Assembly (NCBI RefSeq): GCF_026213295.1
Contig: NC_079431.1
Span: 17,001,965-17,065,964 of the forward strand
Direction: 5' to 3'
Origin: Gadus chalcogrammus
Taxonomy: Eukaryota; Chordata; Actinopteri; Gadiformes; Gadidae
Length of the DNA: 64,000 nt
Position numbers and translations under genes: made by a program. Below the pieces are notes generated by a model. The model was not told the origin of the DNA. It made no database searches and saw nothing but the letters and a program-made list of their open reading frames with translations. This document shows, piece after piece, positions 1 through 20,252 of this stretch (within the stretch, counting starts at the first letter, position 1; the number at the start of each line of letters is the position of its first letter).

Positions 1-685
1 GCTGTGGGCTAATTTGGTTTCAGCTTAGACAAGATGGGTTGTCTGGAATCCAGAAAGGAAAGTTGGTTCCCATGACATCTGAAATATATTTATTTTAATA
101 AATATTTATAGCATTGGCCTATTGAATGACAGAAAAATAAAGTGTAGTGTAGCATAATAAAGTATATTGTAGCATAGTAAAGCAAAACAAGATAATATAA
201 TGCAGCATACTATAGGATAGCATAAAATCACATAGCATAATGTAGTATAGCATATATTATCTATTGTATAACATAACAAAGTATAATTTTAATATATATA
301 CATATATGTATACTTTTATATTGAGACTATATACAGCACAATATGCCATTATGTATTGCTTTTGTATCTTACAGCATGGATACACTCTCTCTTGCCGTCG
401 CTCTTGCGTTTTAAGTGTTCTACATCGGATTTAGGGCCATGTACACATGTGCAACGGTTTTTTTATGCTTTCTCCAACCTCAAAACCTATCCATTTACAT
501 TCATTCTTTAAGTCTTCTGAGTGTACATTTCGTAATTCTTTGCTCAAAAACAAACCTATTCTACAACATCATCAAAAACTGCTTAACCGCTGAAAATCAG
601 TTCCTTTTTAAATGTCCTACAGAGACAATGAAATTAAACGAAAATAAAAGTGTGCTGATGATCAAAGATGATTCCCTATAGCAAA
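1..685. other. AT-rich intergenic DNA
   Basis: No gene is visible. Positions 139-262 contain loosely repeated TAGCATA-like heptamers, with a similar scrap at 1926-1975. The short open frames here show no family resemblance. Confidence 0.5.
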
Positions 686-899
686 GGAACGCCACGGATA
701 GAGAGAGAGTGGGAGAGACAGACAGACAAAGACAGAAAAAAGAGAGAGAGGCAGGACGGACAGCCAGGCAAGCTGTCTGATAAAGCATACTGTGGCAAAC
801 AAAAGAGACGGACAGCAATCAGACAGAAAGACAGAAAGAGAGAGGCAGACAGACAGACAGATGTACATAGAGAGAGTCACAGGCAAAGAGAGAGACAGC
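686..899. repeat. Imperfect (GACA)n/(GAGA)n tract
   Basis: The stretch is dominated by GACAGACA and GAGAGAGA units broken by point changes. Similar sequence resumes at 1196-1275 on the other side of a small transposon, so the two parts were probably one tract split by that insertion. Confidence 0.75.
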
Positions 900-1087
900 C
901 AGGCCCGCCGCTCCCTATACGCAGAATACGCAGAGTGCGTAGGGCACCAAGTACCTGGGGGGGCACCAAAAATTAAGGTTTCTAAAAAAATTAAATAATA
1001 ATAATAACAATAAAAATAATATAATTATTACAAAAATATATAACTTAGTTATGAAGAGGCCCATCGTTGTTTTTTCTTAATTGTATA

Positions 1088-1122
<35 letters not shown>

Positions 1123-1195
1123 CTCGGAAGTCCTGTCCAGGGCACAATTTAATGTCATGTCGCCTAGGGCACCGAAACGGCCAGCGCCGGCCCTG
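900..1195. mobile_element. Non-autonomous hAT-like element (296 bp)
   Basis: The ends are imperfect inverted repeats: CAGGCCCGCCGCT on the left against CAGGGCCGGCGCT read inward from the right (11 of 13). The 8-mer GAGACAGC flanks both sides (892-899 and 1196-1203), the duplication length hAT transposases make. The CAGGG-type end is also hAT-like. There is no transposase. Because the site lies in a GACA-rich tract, a chance 8-mer match is more likely here than in unique DNA. Confidence 0.6.
1090..1131 (+). repeat. Poly-C run of 42 bases
   Basis: Forty-two consecutive C bases lie inside the small hAT-like element. Exact length is doubtful in any assembly because polymerases slip on such runs. 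Confidence 0.9.
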
Positions 1196-1275
1196 GAGAC
1201 AGCAGACAGAATAACAGGCAGAGACAGAAAGACAGACAGGCATAGAGAGACAGAGAGAGAGAGAGAGATAAGCAG

Positions 1276-2041
1276 GGTTTTGGGGTCTCATGGAAAGTCC
1301 TCAAGGTGAAAACCGTCGGGGCACAGCATGTAATGCAGCTGTTCTCTGCTTGCAAAATAAGCAACAGCCACCGCAGCCCCGAAAGAGGAACACAAATAAA
1401 TATAGAAGACTAAACAGAAACAGGCCGTTTGTCAAGGGGTCGTACGGATAGAGAGGTAGCCATCTTTGATCACTCTCGTTCTGCAACACGTGTTTGGTGT
1501 TTTATTGTTTGAAGCGGTTCATAATCCCTGTTTTCTCTGAATAAAAAAACTTGAAATCAGATGTGAAAGGAATGTTTCTTTGTGCATGAAAAATGGTAAC
1601 AGATTCGCCTGACTTCAAACAAGATTTGTGGAGAATATGTGCCAGGTGGTTCATTAAACTGTCAAACACAACGAAAGAAGACATGAAAACTAATGTGGAT
1701 TGGTTGGTTTTTATCGAGTTGGCATTCAAGCACACATACATAGCAGAAAATGGCCAAGGCCATTTTATTTGGACAGCCCTTAATCAAAGTTATACTCTCA
1801 ATTGTGACTGTATTGTTGTTGAGACTGTTGTACTCAAGCACAAACTTTATTTGCTTTATTCAAAGCAATTATAAGCATACTATGCTTTCTTAGTACAGTA
1901 GGCGAGAGAGTGTAAAGGCCTATCATATGAAGGTATAGTATAGTATATAGATTAGTGTAGAATAGCATAGTCTAGAAGGGCATATTAGTACGGAATTATA
2001 GTCTAGTGAAGCATGTATGCTTAGTGAATTTACGGTCACCC
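1276..2041. other. Intergenic, nothing recognised
   Basis: Both strands were read for coding or repeat features. Only short unsupported open frames are present. Confidence 0.4.
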
Positions 2042-2209
2042 CTACCAAGGCAGTTTGCCAAGTTCCTGGACATGTCGTTCCTTCCAGACATCCTGGACCG
2101 TCGCCAGGGAGACAGTCGTCTTGGAGACGTTGACCTTAGATTCCAGAATCTTGACCCGACTCCGCTCATCCAGTGCTGAACCAGGAAGTGGATCCTCAAA
2201 CTTGGCCAT
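2042..2209 (-). CDS. Short unexplained ORF, 55 aa
   Basis: An open frame on the minus strand runs from an ATG at 2209-2207 to a TAG at 2044-2042. The peptide begins MAKFEDPLPG and ends ELGKLPW. Its composition is mixed, with many charged residues (a DERSR cluster, KILESKV, VWKERHVQEL) and a predicted amphipathic helical character, unlike the low-complexity frames around it. I do not recognise the family. It could be a relic of a transposon ORF, a coding exon of a larger gene, or chance. No splice sites or promoter could be assigned. Confidence 0.25.
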   Translation of the reverse strand: MAKFEDPLPGSALDERSRVKILESKVNVSKTTVSLATVQDVWKERHVQELGKLPW

Positions 2210-4211
2210 TAGATAAAGACAATGACCCCTCCCCCGATAAAGACCCTAATGAAAAAAAAGTGGTTTCAACCCCCACATGGACTCACCTCCAAAAATAGAT
2301 TGTAGATTTAATGTCTTCTTTTAGAATTATTATTATGTTATCACATTTATTATTTTGTACTATTATTATTAATATTATTATTATGACTATTATTATAATT
2401 ATCATTATCATTCCTTTGCTTATTTATCATTGGACTGAGAACCACGTTTGTGTGATGTTATGGATCGAAAGTGGTGCTAAACCTGATATAATAAACATAC
2501 AAACAATAAACCTATAAATAACGACTCCACCTTACAGAGAGGTCAGCTTGGATCAAACTCAAAGTGCTAAACAGGAACAGTGTGTATTTGTAGTACGCCG
2601 TGTGTGCAAGCAAAATAAAGTGCTGCATCTACGTTTTTCTCGGCTATAATACATCCATGTGTCCCTCCCAAGTAGGCCAGCCACTGTTCCTGGTAACGGC
2701 CATGAAAATTAGGAAGTGACATGATACCTGATACCACTGGACCCATTGGACATCCTTGGGCATCCACCAACCCGTATTTAACTCTTAGCTATTTCAGAAC
2801 CTACTAAGCTATTCCGGGGGCTGGAGGGGTTAGGGTTTACTAGCTACGTGGCATTATTAGAACCTGTGTTAAAGCGCTACAATGCATAGATGAAATAATT
2901 CACTACTGCTGCACTTGGGGGGGAAACCAATGTGCACTCAAAATCTCCAATCGTCCTTCGGCACATTCGCACATGAACACGCCACCTGAGAACTACAGTC
3001 CTTGGGATGCATGGCACACCAACCTTATTATACATCAAGGATACCAACCAGGCAGATCTCAAACTAGCAGTCAGTACATTTCCTGAATCGCCAGTGAGCT
3101 TGTATGTTGAAACAGTGCCTCGATCGCACTGACAAGATGATCCGTTTCTTTGGTGAACATTGATGTCTTGATGACGCACACTCAATGTCCACCTTTCACA
3201 CAACATGTACTCTCTGGAGCAACCTACTGCCAAGTTCCGCTTCCAGGGGGTCTACACAAATCGTTGTTGTTGACAACAGCCGAGGATCTTGCCTGTGTAA
3301 CCGATACCCCTCCCTGCAGATGGTTGCATTGCCGTCTGCTTCTGACCGGGCTCAGAGTTGCAAAGGGACTTGTCAGCATTGCAGTGGTATGTAAGAAGAA
3401 AAACATTCCCTGACGTAGGGTGGCAGAGAACACATGCACTAACGGTCCTTGACAGGTTGGTGTCCTGCTAAAGTTCAGTGTGCACTATAATTTATTATAT
3501 AAATGTGAAGTCATATATGTCTGTGGTGAAAACTAACTATTCAGGCATGTAAATAAAGGCTTGATTGGAAATAATTACAGCTGATGTATGGGGATTCAGT
3601 AGAAGAGCATAAGACAGCAGGATTAGGACAATAAACCACTCTCTGCTCTCTCCCTCCATATGAGTTTATCCAAGGTCGAGAAGTGTTGCATTCATGCACA
3701 TGGGATTGACAGACGAGATGGATTCCCCAATAATTAAAGAAATGCACTGATTGGTCAGAATTTAGCCGGTGGTCTAAAATCTAAATTGCAGAGGTAGCAG
3801 TAGCGGAAAATTCGAAACAAATATTCTCAACGTGCAATTCCCTCACTGTAGTAGAATGATGTCTGTAATGGATACCCATCCTTGAGACAAAACCCTAGCA
3901 AAAGATTCACCCAATCCCAGAGGAAGTAATGTGGATGTATAACAAGCTTAGTATTGATCACATTCACTTCCCCCGTGAGCATTTCACTCACTTGACAGCT
4001 GAAGGTTTCCCCAGCACAACCAAAACCTCTACTGCTGGGGCATGGTCAAAATACCAGCCTTTTCTGTGTGCAAGACAAGAGGAATACTGGGGCACTCGCA
4101 TGAGCTGCTGTATGTAGGCCCTTGGAGACCAACGATTTTCGCTGGCATTACGACCAGGTGCTGAAGGCAATAGCAGACACCATCTGCAGTGGAAACACCC
4201 AAAGCAAGATA
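2210..4211. other. Intergenic, nothing recognised
   Basis: An ATT/TTA-rich stretch occupies about 2320-2420. The remainder has only short open frames on both strands without recognisable domains. Confidence 0.4.
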
Positions 4212-4590
4212 GCCTGGCTCCGCCTGCCTAAGTACTTCTGCTCAATTTTTATTTTCCTTTCAGTACTACGTCTGGGTTTGCGTTATATTATTGGGTTTTC
4301 TCCGTCCAAATGTTGTGCGTCGCTGAGAACAATGACGTTAAAGTCAACTCTCGTTGACGGGCATCTTCACGCACAGTGTTTGGTTTGTTTACAGCCTGCG
4401 CGCAACATGATTCCTTGCCAAACGTTAGTGATTGGTTATGGCAGATCCAGAGTGGCACTGGGCAGATCCAATAGTTGTAAACTTCAACAGACACCCGCCT
4501 TCAACTGAATTAACGTTAGTCAATTGAGTGGGTCCACTCCAGACTCTCTGTGCAAATGAAATGAAGTACGAGAGTCTGGTAGGACCAGGC
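4212..4590. repeat. Dispersed GCCTGG-ended repeat, copy 1
   Basis: This segment is clearly related to 53756-54097. Both begin GCCTGG, carry the shared phrases ATGACGTTAAAGTCA and GGCAGATCCAGAGTGGCACT, and end AGAGTCTGGTAG(G/A)ACCAGGC. The ends form an imperfect inverted repeat (GCCTGG plus GTACTT spaced inward), pointing to a non-autonomous DNA transposon family of unknown superfamily. Confidence 0.6.
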
Positions 4591-6111
4591 CAAAAGTAAG
4601 CAGTACCTCCCAACATAAATGTAGATCTGGTTCCTCATGGGAGGGGCGGAACCTGGGCCGCAGCCCAGAGTGCCTGGGGGGCTTCCCTGTCACTGCATGG
4701 GACTGACAAAAGAAGGTCCACCTGGGGAAGGGGTCAAACACCCATTCACCCAAAAAATTTGAAGCTCACGTCTTATAACAGTAAAGTTCTATCTTTTTAA
4801 TTAACTAATGTGTCGTTATTAAAGAACCCACAAACCCCAACACACTTCCTACAATGTTTTACTTGTTGTTGTGTTCCGTGTTGACGAGGATACTTCGGAA
4901 ACGTTGTGTGGAACCAAAACGTGAAAATGCAACGGAAAAACTGAGTTGTGTGGGCGGGGCCATAGTCCTATCAACCACATCGTATCAAGAAAGGGCTTTA
5001 TCGGTGAGGCTCACAGAGGTCATGATGACCCAGCAACACATGTTGACAGATGCCGAAGATGTAATTTGCCCAATCCCAATGTCGGGAGTTACAGACTCAC
5101 AGACTTTGATGCGCGTTCTCGCAAAATTATTAAGGCTTTAGGGCTGTCCCAATGTCGAATTCCAAAGGGCGTGAGGGTTTGAGTCCACACTTACCGAGCC
5201 CTTTCCATGAGTCCGCATCAGTGCAGACTTCACCTAAGGAATTGCCCACAGTTCAGAGCGTTGTTACGTTTACCACGGAGGCAATAGGGAAATCAATGCG
5301 CGACCAGTTAGGAATTTCTGCCTTTTTTTAGTGAGCCGGATCATTTGGATCAGCTCACCAACAAGAGCCTGCTCTTTTGGCTCCCAAACGGCTCTTCATA
5401 TTACTACTTATACCTTTTATAATTCAGCCAAATGTTCTGACTTATGATTAGTATGTAGGCCAATAATCACCTAAACTATTCAATACATCCTTTATACTGA
5501 AGTAATCAAAAGTAAAAACTATATTTTCTACTATCAATAAATTGCTGTAGCCAATGGTTTACATTGCATTTACAAAAAACAAAAAAAACTTCAAAATGAG
5601 AATTCCCAAACCGGCAAGGGTCAGCAACATTTGTCATTAAACGTTGTCAAGGTATGTGCTCCTGTGAACTGCTGTCCTAATCCCATATATACCTATCTAA
5701 GCCCATGTGGCCTCACACACTCACATAGCACCTGAGATCAATTAAGTCCGTAAATCCTTAGCCCTTCCTCAGGGCTCACTTTGGGATTGGGCCATTGTGT
5801 ACCATGCGTGTCAAGTGATTGACATAATTCCCCTTGTTCCGTTTATGTCCCCACAGTGACTCCTTGTGGTTTGCACTAGCTATTGCTAAGGAACTATGTT
5901 GCACAACCGAAAATGCCTGTATCTAACTGTGCATTATTTACAGTTTCTGCATTTATTATATTTAAATCTCCTCAAGAAGATTTTCTGCCTCACGCTATCA
6001 AATATTAAAACATCGATAACCTTATTATTTCCCACGTATTGGTAAAATGTCATTATTTCCACCTGTGCAAATCACCTCAAGCAATCCAGACCTTTGGTGT
6101 TCTGACAGATA
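4591..6111. other. Intergenic with possible repeat ends
   Basis: No gene is visible. GGGCTGTCCCAATGTCGAAT at 5141-5160 and a loosely mirrored TTTGGGATTGGGCC near 5780-5793 could be ends of an old DNA transposon, but no target-site duplication was found. Confidence 0.3.
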
Positions 6112-6245
6112 GATAAAATCTATCAAATAGATCGATAGACTGACGGATGGATAGACGAAATGATATAGACTGACAATTAATTCAATGATAAAGCCTGACA
6201 GATAGATTAAATGATAGAGACTGACAGACAGACAGACAGACAGAA
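6112..6245. repeat. GATA/GACA tetranucleotide repeat
   Basis: The tract is an interrupted mixture of GATA, GATG and GACAGACA units, ending in a clean (GACA)n stretch at about 6220-6243. Confidence 0.7.
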
Positions 6246-8219
6246 ATACAGTATAACAAGGATGGTAGACTATCACTATCATACTTTTGCTAGAATCATC
6301 CAGAGAGAAAATGCACCCTGTGAGGCAAAAGTTAACTGGAATGAAAGCAAGGCAAGAGAAGATTAAACACTTTGATCCCCATATACTTGTATACGCTCAC
6401 CGTACAGAGTAAATACATTGATGTTGAGCTGTTGCTGTTGATCTTAGATAGCCATATCTTGTGTGCACTTGTGGTGCTGAAAGCAGCGCATCAGGAAGCG
6501 TGGTGGCAGCCCAGCGTGTTAACAGGCCTGCTGGTCATGACCGCTGACGTTCCTCCCAAACTATTCGTATAAACCGATCACATCGATTGTCTTTTAACTC
6601 AGACTGGGTGTGTGTCTGTTTTTTTGGTTTATTCCTTCTAGCCTGCTGTAAATATAGATAGGCCTAGTATAACATAAAATACATAATTCTACAGGCTTTC
6701 TAAGCCACACAATTTAGTTGAATAATAGTGCCCGGTCTTTTGTGGTTTGTGGCACTCCCTCAGACAAGGATGTGTCATAGAAATACATTCGCTTTTTATT
6801 TGCGCATGCATTGACATTGGTGGCTTTGGACCAAGGAACTCTGTGACTGTGAAACTAGAGCAGTGTGTGTGTGTGGGGGGGGGGGGGGGGGGGGGGGGGA
6901 ATGGAAAAAAGGTTTGACGCACTTGCTGGATCATTAAATTCACAGTGAGTCGTGCTGACGTAGGGGGATAGTGAATGGGATCGCTATATCTCTCTTGTAT
7001 ATACATCCATGTTACTCCGGCTCCCTCGTCCCTTTGGTCAACCTGTGGCGTAGCTAGCTCTGGTCTCAAGGGGGGGGGGGGGTCAGCAATAAGCTCCCTG
7101 CTTATTGCTGACCTCAGGGCATCTCTTCCCTGATTGCTTTGGGAATCCATGAAGCCGGTCATTCAAAGGTGCTTGAACACAACAAATACCTCTCAATGGT
7201 GGAGAAAAATAGGGACGGAGCAGAGGGGGAGAAAAATGTTTTTGGTTGTTTAGTTACAAAATCTTGCTCTCTTCTCCTCTCTCCCTTTACAACTCTCAAA
7301 TCCCGCAGTACCATTAAGTGACCCGCCAACATTTGCTACTAGTTGTGTTTCTTAACAGATGATCTGTTATGGGTTATAAATAAAGTCTTCTCTACCTGAG
7401 GGAAGCTGTGCACGCAACAGTGCTGTTAAGACATTCGATAGCTCTACTCTGGGGCGGGGGGGGGGGATAAAAATACAACTTTATCAAGAGATCGGTGCTA
7501 AACACATCAGAGAGAAAGAGAGAGAATGACCCTTAGAAATCAAAGAGGAACAAATGTATAATTAGACATTTATATATACAATTTAAAAAGTCTATTTGAC
7601 AGTTGAGTTTCGACTCAAAACATTTCCAGGAAGATATTAAAAAACGATTTAATACTGCAAGAAGAAATAATAAAATCAGAAACACAATAGTACAACTCCA
7701 TAAGTCTATTTGAAGAGAACAGGCATGCGCCTTCAGTCACAAAGGAACAAAGCTTGAACGGTGGCGACATCTAGTGGTTTGTTAATATTCATTATAAAAA
7801 ACTTAAAACCACATTCATCAAAAAACCCAATCATACAGGGTGCACCCATTTTCATAATTACTGGTTTGGCAAATTATTAGAATAAGCTAAAACAGAATCA
7901 AGTGCATATCACGTGTACATCGCTTAATGTCATACTGTATTTAAATATGTAAAAATAACATCTTGGTGCACCACACATTTCTCAAGATGAATGGAAATAA
8001 AGGAAGGAAAATGGATTGACAGGAAGGGATCTTGAAAGGCACAGCACTGAAAGGGTCCTCACTGGAGTACTTTGTGACAATTTAAGCAATATATGTGTTT
8101 TACACATGCAAATCAGTACACAAATTAGTACCAATCAACATCTGTGAGATAAGTGCTAATTCACAAGAGTAGCAAGCGCAACCCAATGTAAGACAAAAAA
8201 GTTAGAAATGTACAATGTT
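6246..8219. other. Intergenic, two poly-G runs
   Basis: No gene is recognised. G runs lie at 6875-6899 (25 bases, preceded by (GT)n) and 7070-7082. The sequence near 7100-7250 loosely resembles 41480-41620, suggesting a diverged repeat. Confidence 0.4.
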
Positions 8220-8225
8220 TTTATT
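8220..8225 (-). terminator. Possible polyadenylation signal of fam171b
   Basis: TTTATT on the plus strand reads AATAAA on the minus strand, about 1.2 kb downstream of the fam171b stop codon. A 3' UTR of that length is ordinary for a fish gene. Nothing else ties this hexamer to the gene. Confidence 0.25.
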
Positions 8226-8952
8226 GAAATATAAACAAAACTTGTTCAGTTTGTTCAGATTGGAACTGTCCTTTACACAAGAGACCTGAGGATCTCAGAT
8301 TGGCTCCAGCAAGACGATAGGGCTAATGCTAAAATTGTTTGGAGCTTGTGTTTAAATGTTGCAACAAATGCAAACTGTAAGTCATCAGAATAATCATTAT
8401 TGCCTTGGCGTTATTAAAATTGCATATCTGAAGATTGAGTCATGCCTATCATCACATTGCCAAAAGTCACCAAAAGCCACTGATTCAGTGACATCTGGTG
8501 ATCTTTATAACATGCATATGATGTGCCTTCTGAATTCAAATGCATGCGTCTCCTCAACTCGTCTAATCTCAGCGGACAAGGCGGGACGTGCTTTTTACCT
8601 ACGGTTTCTGTCAACTACACAGAGAGACCCATAGCGTACCCACAGCGTACCCACAACGGCTATTTGACACAGAAGTACAATTTGTGTGAGCGACAATGAG
8701 TGTTTGAATAAATGTGACGAAGGGAGAAGGATGAAACCGTACCCTGACCCAAGGGCTCCAGTGAAAATGCATCCCCATCAGCGCCACCACGTCAACTCGC
8801 CATATATTGCACGACACAAATCATTTATCGAAAATCATCAATGTACAAAGAACGTTGTCAACATAAATTATTGAAAGGGGCGAGTCGATGCTGGTACTGG
8901 CCATCGAGAAGTGAAGCTAGCCAGTTTTCTCGGTTTGGTTGTTTGGCTAGAT

Positions 8953-9322
8953 GCGGGGCTAAGGATTACTGGGGCCTACCAGGCCCAGGCCCAGGGGCCC
9001 AAGCGCCGAGAGGGGCCTGAAGCCCAAGCATCTGCACTACCATTTCAATATTGTCTTTACAACATATTACATTTTTCTACTGATATCTTAATGGGGCCCT
9101 GAAGCCATATATCATTGGTTATATTATGTCATATTTCTCATATTTATCATATGCCATAAATCTAATATCATAAATATGTATTGTGCTCTTAACGCAACCT
9201 TTGTATCGCAACTGATTTGTGCGTCAGTGCAGAGTTGGGCTGTATGCTGGTGCTGCTTGAGGGTGGGGGCTTTTCTCGTCTTCTGGGGCCCAAGGGCCCA
9301 CTGACTCATAATCCGCCCCTGT
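8953..9322. repeat. Possible old DNA-transposon fragment
   Basis: The left side (GGGGCTAAGGATTACTGGGG) and the inward-read right side (CAGGGGCGGATTATG, from 9322) share a GGGGC..GGATTA pattern. CAGGGGCGGATTA-type ends occur on fish hAT-like repeats. I found no matching 8-bp duplication, so this is weak. Confidence 0.25.
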
Positions 9323-9415
9323 GTGTGGCGCCTTCCATTGATTGTTACCGCAGCGTTTCCCAGCTGCAAAATTCGACTCTGGGGCTGAGGTTGTGAACTG
9401 CGTCAGTCCCGGTCC

Positions 9416-17552
<8,137 letters not shown>

Positions 17553-17762
17553 TAGGCCTACTGTGTGGAGATGGTGATGGTAGCCGTCGCTTTGCGGGTT
17601 CCCTCAAACGTCCCTCTATCTCATGGTCAACTTCTACATCGCTTTATTTTTCCTGCGCCTCGCCTGTCAACCGCACACAAGTTGAAGTCCAAACCACTCC
17701 AAACATTCATCTTCACCGGAGCTCCTCCTCCTCCTTCCAGGGTCTGGTAACCCTGATCACCA
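17553..17762 (-). promoter_or_regulatory. fam171b 5' flank / probable 5' UTR
   Basis: This is the 210 bp upstream of the predicted start codon. No TATA box or initiator could be assigned with confidence. The start ATG at 17552 is chosen because the frame opens directly into a hydrophobic leader and joins exon 2 in phase. Confidence 0.3.
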
Positions 17763-18099
17763 GCGCTGTTCATCTGGTTGCCGCACGGGGGCGCTGTTCC
17801 TCAGGTTCCGCACGGGGCGCTGTTCCTCTGGTGGCGGCACGGGGCGCTGTTCCTCCGGTGGCCGCACGGGGATGCTGTCCCTCCGATGCCCGCAGGGGGC
17901 GCTGTTCCTCCGGTGGCCGCATGGGGACGCTGTTCCTCCAGGGTCCGCACATGGCGCTGTTCCTCTGGTGGCGGCACGGGGCGCTGGTCCTCCGATGGGC
18001 GCAAGGGGCGCTGTTCCTCTGGTGGCCGCACGGGGATTGCTGTCCCTCCGGTGCCCGCACGGGGCGCTCTTCCTCTGGTGGCCGCACGGGGGCGCTGTG
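17763..18099. repeat. 27-bp minisatellite, about 12 units
   Basis: Units of about 27 bp share the core CGCTGTTCCTCYGGTGGC followed by CGCACGGGG. About twelve copies can be counted with frequent substitutions. Two copies start TGCTGTCCCTCCG instead, hinting at a higher-order pattern. Because the unit is a multiple of three, several frames on both strands stay open. It lies about 210-550 bp upstream of the fam171b start codon. Confidence 0.85.
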
Positions 18100-18270
18100 G
18101 ACGTTTTATGACTGGCTTCTTAAATAACAAGGCAATGGTTTGAATTATACAAATATGAATTTATTCTTCTCGGTTTTTTGCTTCTTTCATCTCCATTATT
18201 TGTAATATGAATAAAAATAATAGGTATTATTATCATTATTATTATTATTATTATTATTAGTATAAGTAGC

Positions 18271-18326
<56 letters not shown>

Positions 18327-19587
18327 GTTTGTTTAGGGTTAGGGGTTTTCATTTGTACTTTTAGCCTCATGCATCATCAATAAGGTATATAGTCCACTCT
18401 AAAAAGGATTCCGAAACACATTACAACATTTTCATGCCATGACATAGGCTACCCTCCACAACCCTTATCTTTAATGTAGATTATTCAGATTCTAAAACGA
18501 ATAGCCTACTAGCCAGCCACGGAGACGGTGGGTCCAAAATATACATTTTGTTGCGAGTTTGTCTTCGGGATTGACACCCACATTATAACAGAAGGACAAG
18601 TGAATCAATCACACACAGAGTAATAGCCCAAGGGACATCCAAACCACAAAAACAAATCTATCATTTTACCACAACCCAGGTAAGCAAAAGACAATTAAAG
18701 CACTTCAATTAATGATGATGATCACACAACTTTTAAGGGCCCTATCGAACGGAACAGTCAGACATTACCACTTTGGTCAGACGTCTCTTGCACCAGAGGT
18801 CGGGGCGTCAGGGGGCGGGGCAGCAGAGAGAGGGGCATAGCTCTATAGGAAGTGTGAGGGTTTGACACAGTGGCAGCATAACCTTCATTTTAGATTTTGC
18901 ATTCATAAAAAGCCTCAACGGTACTGTGTCACACAACTTCTCTCCTCATAGTTAACAAATATTGAGGTTTCTGCAGATTCAATTATCCTCAGGGCCTCCT
19001 TTTTCATACATATACTTTAGGGGCATAGCATTCCCACATACATTAATGCTATTGCTCAGCTTCTGCCGACCTGACCTCCCTTGGAAGGGCTTGATTCTCA
19101 CATGCCCTTCCTGCTCCATTTCCTGTGGAGAGACACAGTGTCCACAATTAGTTTGCCTAAAATGATTTCATGTAATGGTTCGGTTCTCTACATAAGGAGA
19201 TGACTGCTTTCGTATTCTGCATGCAGTGGTGTACTCTGGGACAGCTCTGCCTCGCTCATGCGCGTCAGTTTGGTTTGAAATGTGCTGGGGACAGAGACGC
19301 ATTCGGAATTGCATTTTCAGAAGTGCTGGGTACAATGAGGATTCACTCTTTTTATTCTCTTTAGAGCAGGTAATGAAAGGTTCTGAAAGACGACATACCC
19401 ACATACCCATGTTACTAATGAATCAAATGTATACATAAAACTGTAATGGCTGACATGTTTTATGTAGAAAGCGTATCCAAAAAGCATTGGACATCTGACC
19501 CACTATGTTCTGCTCCATGTACCCAATGTTTACAACGTGATGAAACATGACGAACATAAAACAAAGAGGAGCTGGGGAAAGAAATTA
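18100..19587. other. Intergenic with interrupted (TTA)n
   Basis: (TTA)n occupies about 18225-18326 with one break. AGGGCCCTATCGAAC near 18738 resembles one end of a Harbinger-type repeat, but no partner end was found. No gene is seen. Confidence 0.45.
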
Positions 19588-19752
19588 ACGTAATTATTGT
19601 GTTTAAGTTCAGATGGGGCAAACCTGTGGCCACACAGTACTACAAATGTCGTCATGATTGAAAAAGGTAAAAAATAATTGTTGCACAGCTGAAAGCTATA
19701 TCACATCATGAACTGGCTGTTCTCAATTCACAACATGCATCCATCCAATCTA
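19588..19752 (+). repeat. Local duplication, copy 1
   Basis: About 160 bp are repeated at 20073-20252 in the same orientation with high identity (shared AGATGGGGCAAACCTGTGGC and CATGAACTGGCTGTTCTCAA). Differences are mainly small indels in an A run and in a CA dinucleotide. Confidence 0.8.
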
Positions 19753-20072
19753 CATCAGGACTCCAGCAACTCCACTATCATCATCCCCACTACAAATTCA
19801 AATCAAGTATATATATTTTTTTAAGTGGTGGGTACAAAATGAATCTTTACCAAAACTGGTAGGTACTCGTCCCCAGCGTCCCCAGCAAAATCCATGTCTA
19901 TGCCCTCGCTGCTAAGACCTACTTGAATTTACTGTTTTAGTTTGTGATGAAAGTGATGAATAACTTTAAATAAAAGCATCTACGACAGCCAATATGTAAA
20001 GACATTAGGCGTTAGGAGAAACATAATCTAGGCTAGGCTATTGCGTTAAACAACATCCCAGGTAAGCAGAAG

Positions 20073-20252
20073 ACGTAATTAATGTAATTAATGTGTTTAA
20101 GTTCAGATGGGGCAAACCTGTGGCCACACACAGTACTACAAATGTCGTCATGATTGAAAAAGGTAAAAAAAAAATTGTTGCACAGCTGAAAGCTATATCA
20201 CATCATGAACTGGCTGTTCTCAATTCACAACATGCACAACATCCAATCTATC
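20073..20252 (+). repeat. Local duplication, copy 2
   Basis: This is the partner of 19588-19752, about 485 bp downstream. It carries an extra ACGTAATTA unit at its left end and a longer A run. Confidence 0.8.

Noticed and set aside
17770..18143. Several overlapping open frames of about 80-120 codons on both strands
   Set aside because: The 27-bp minisatellite unit is a multiple of three, so frames stay open by construction. There is no domain, start context or splice support.
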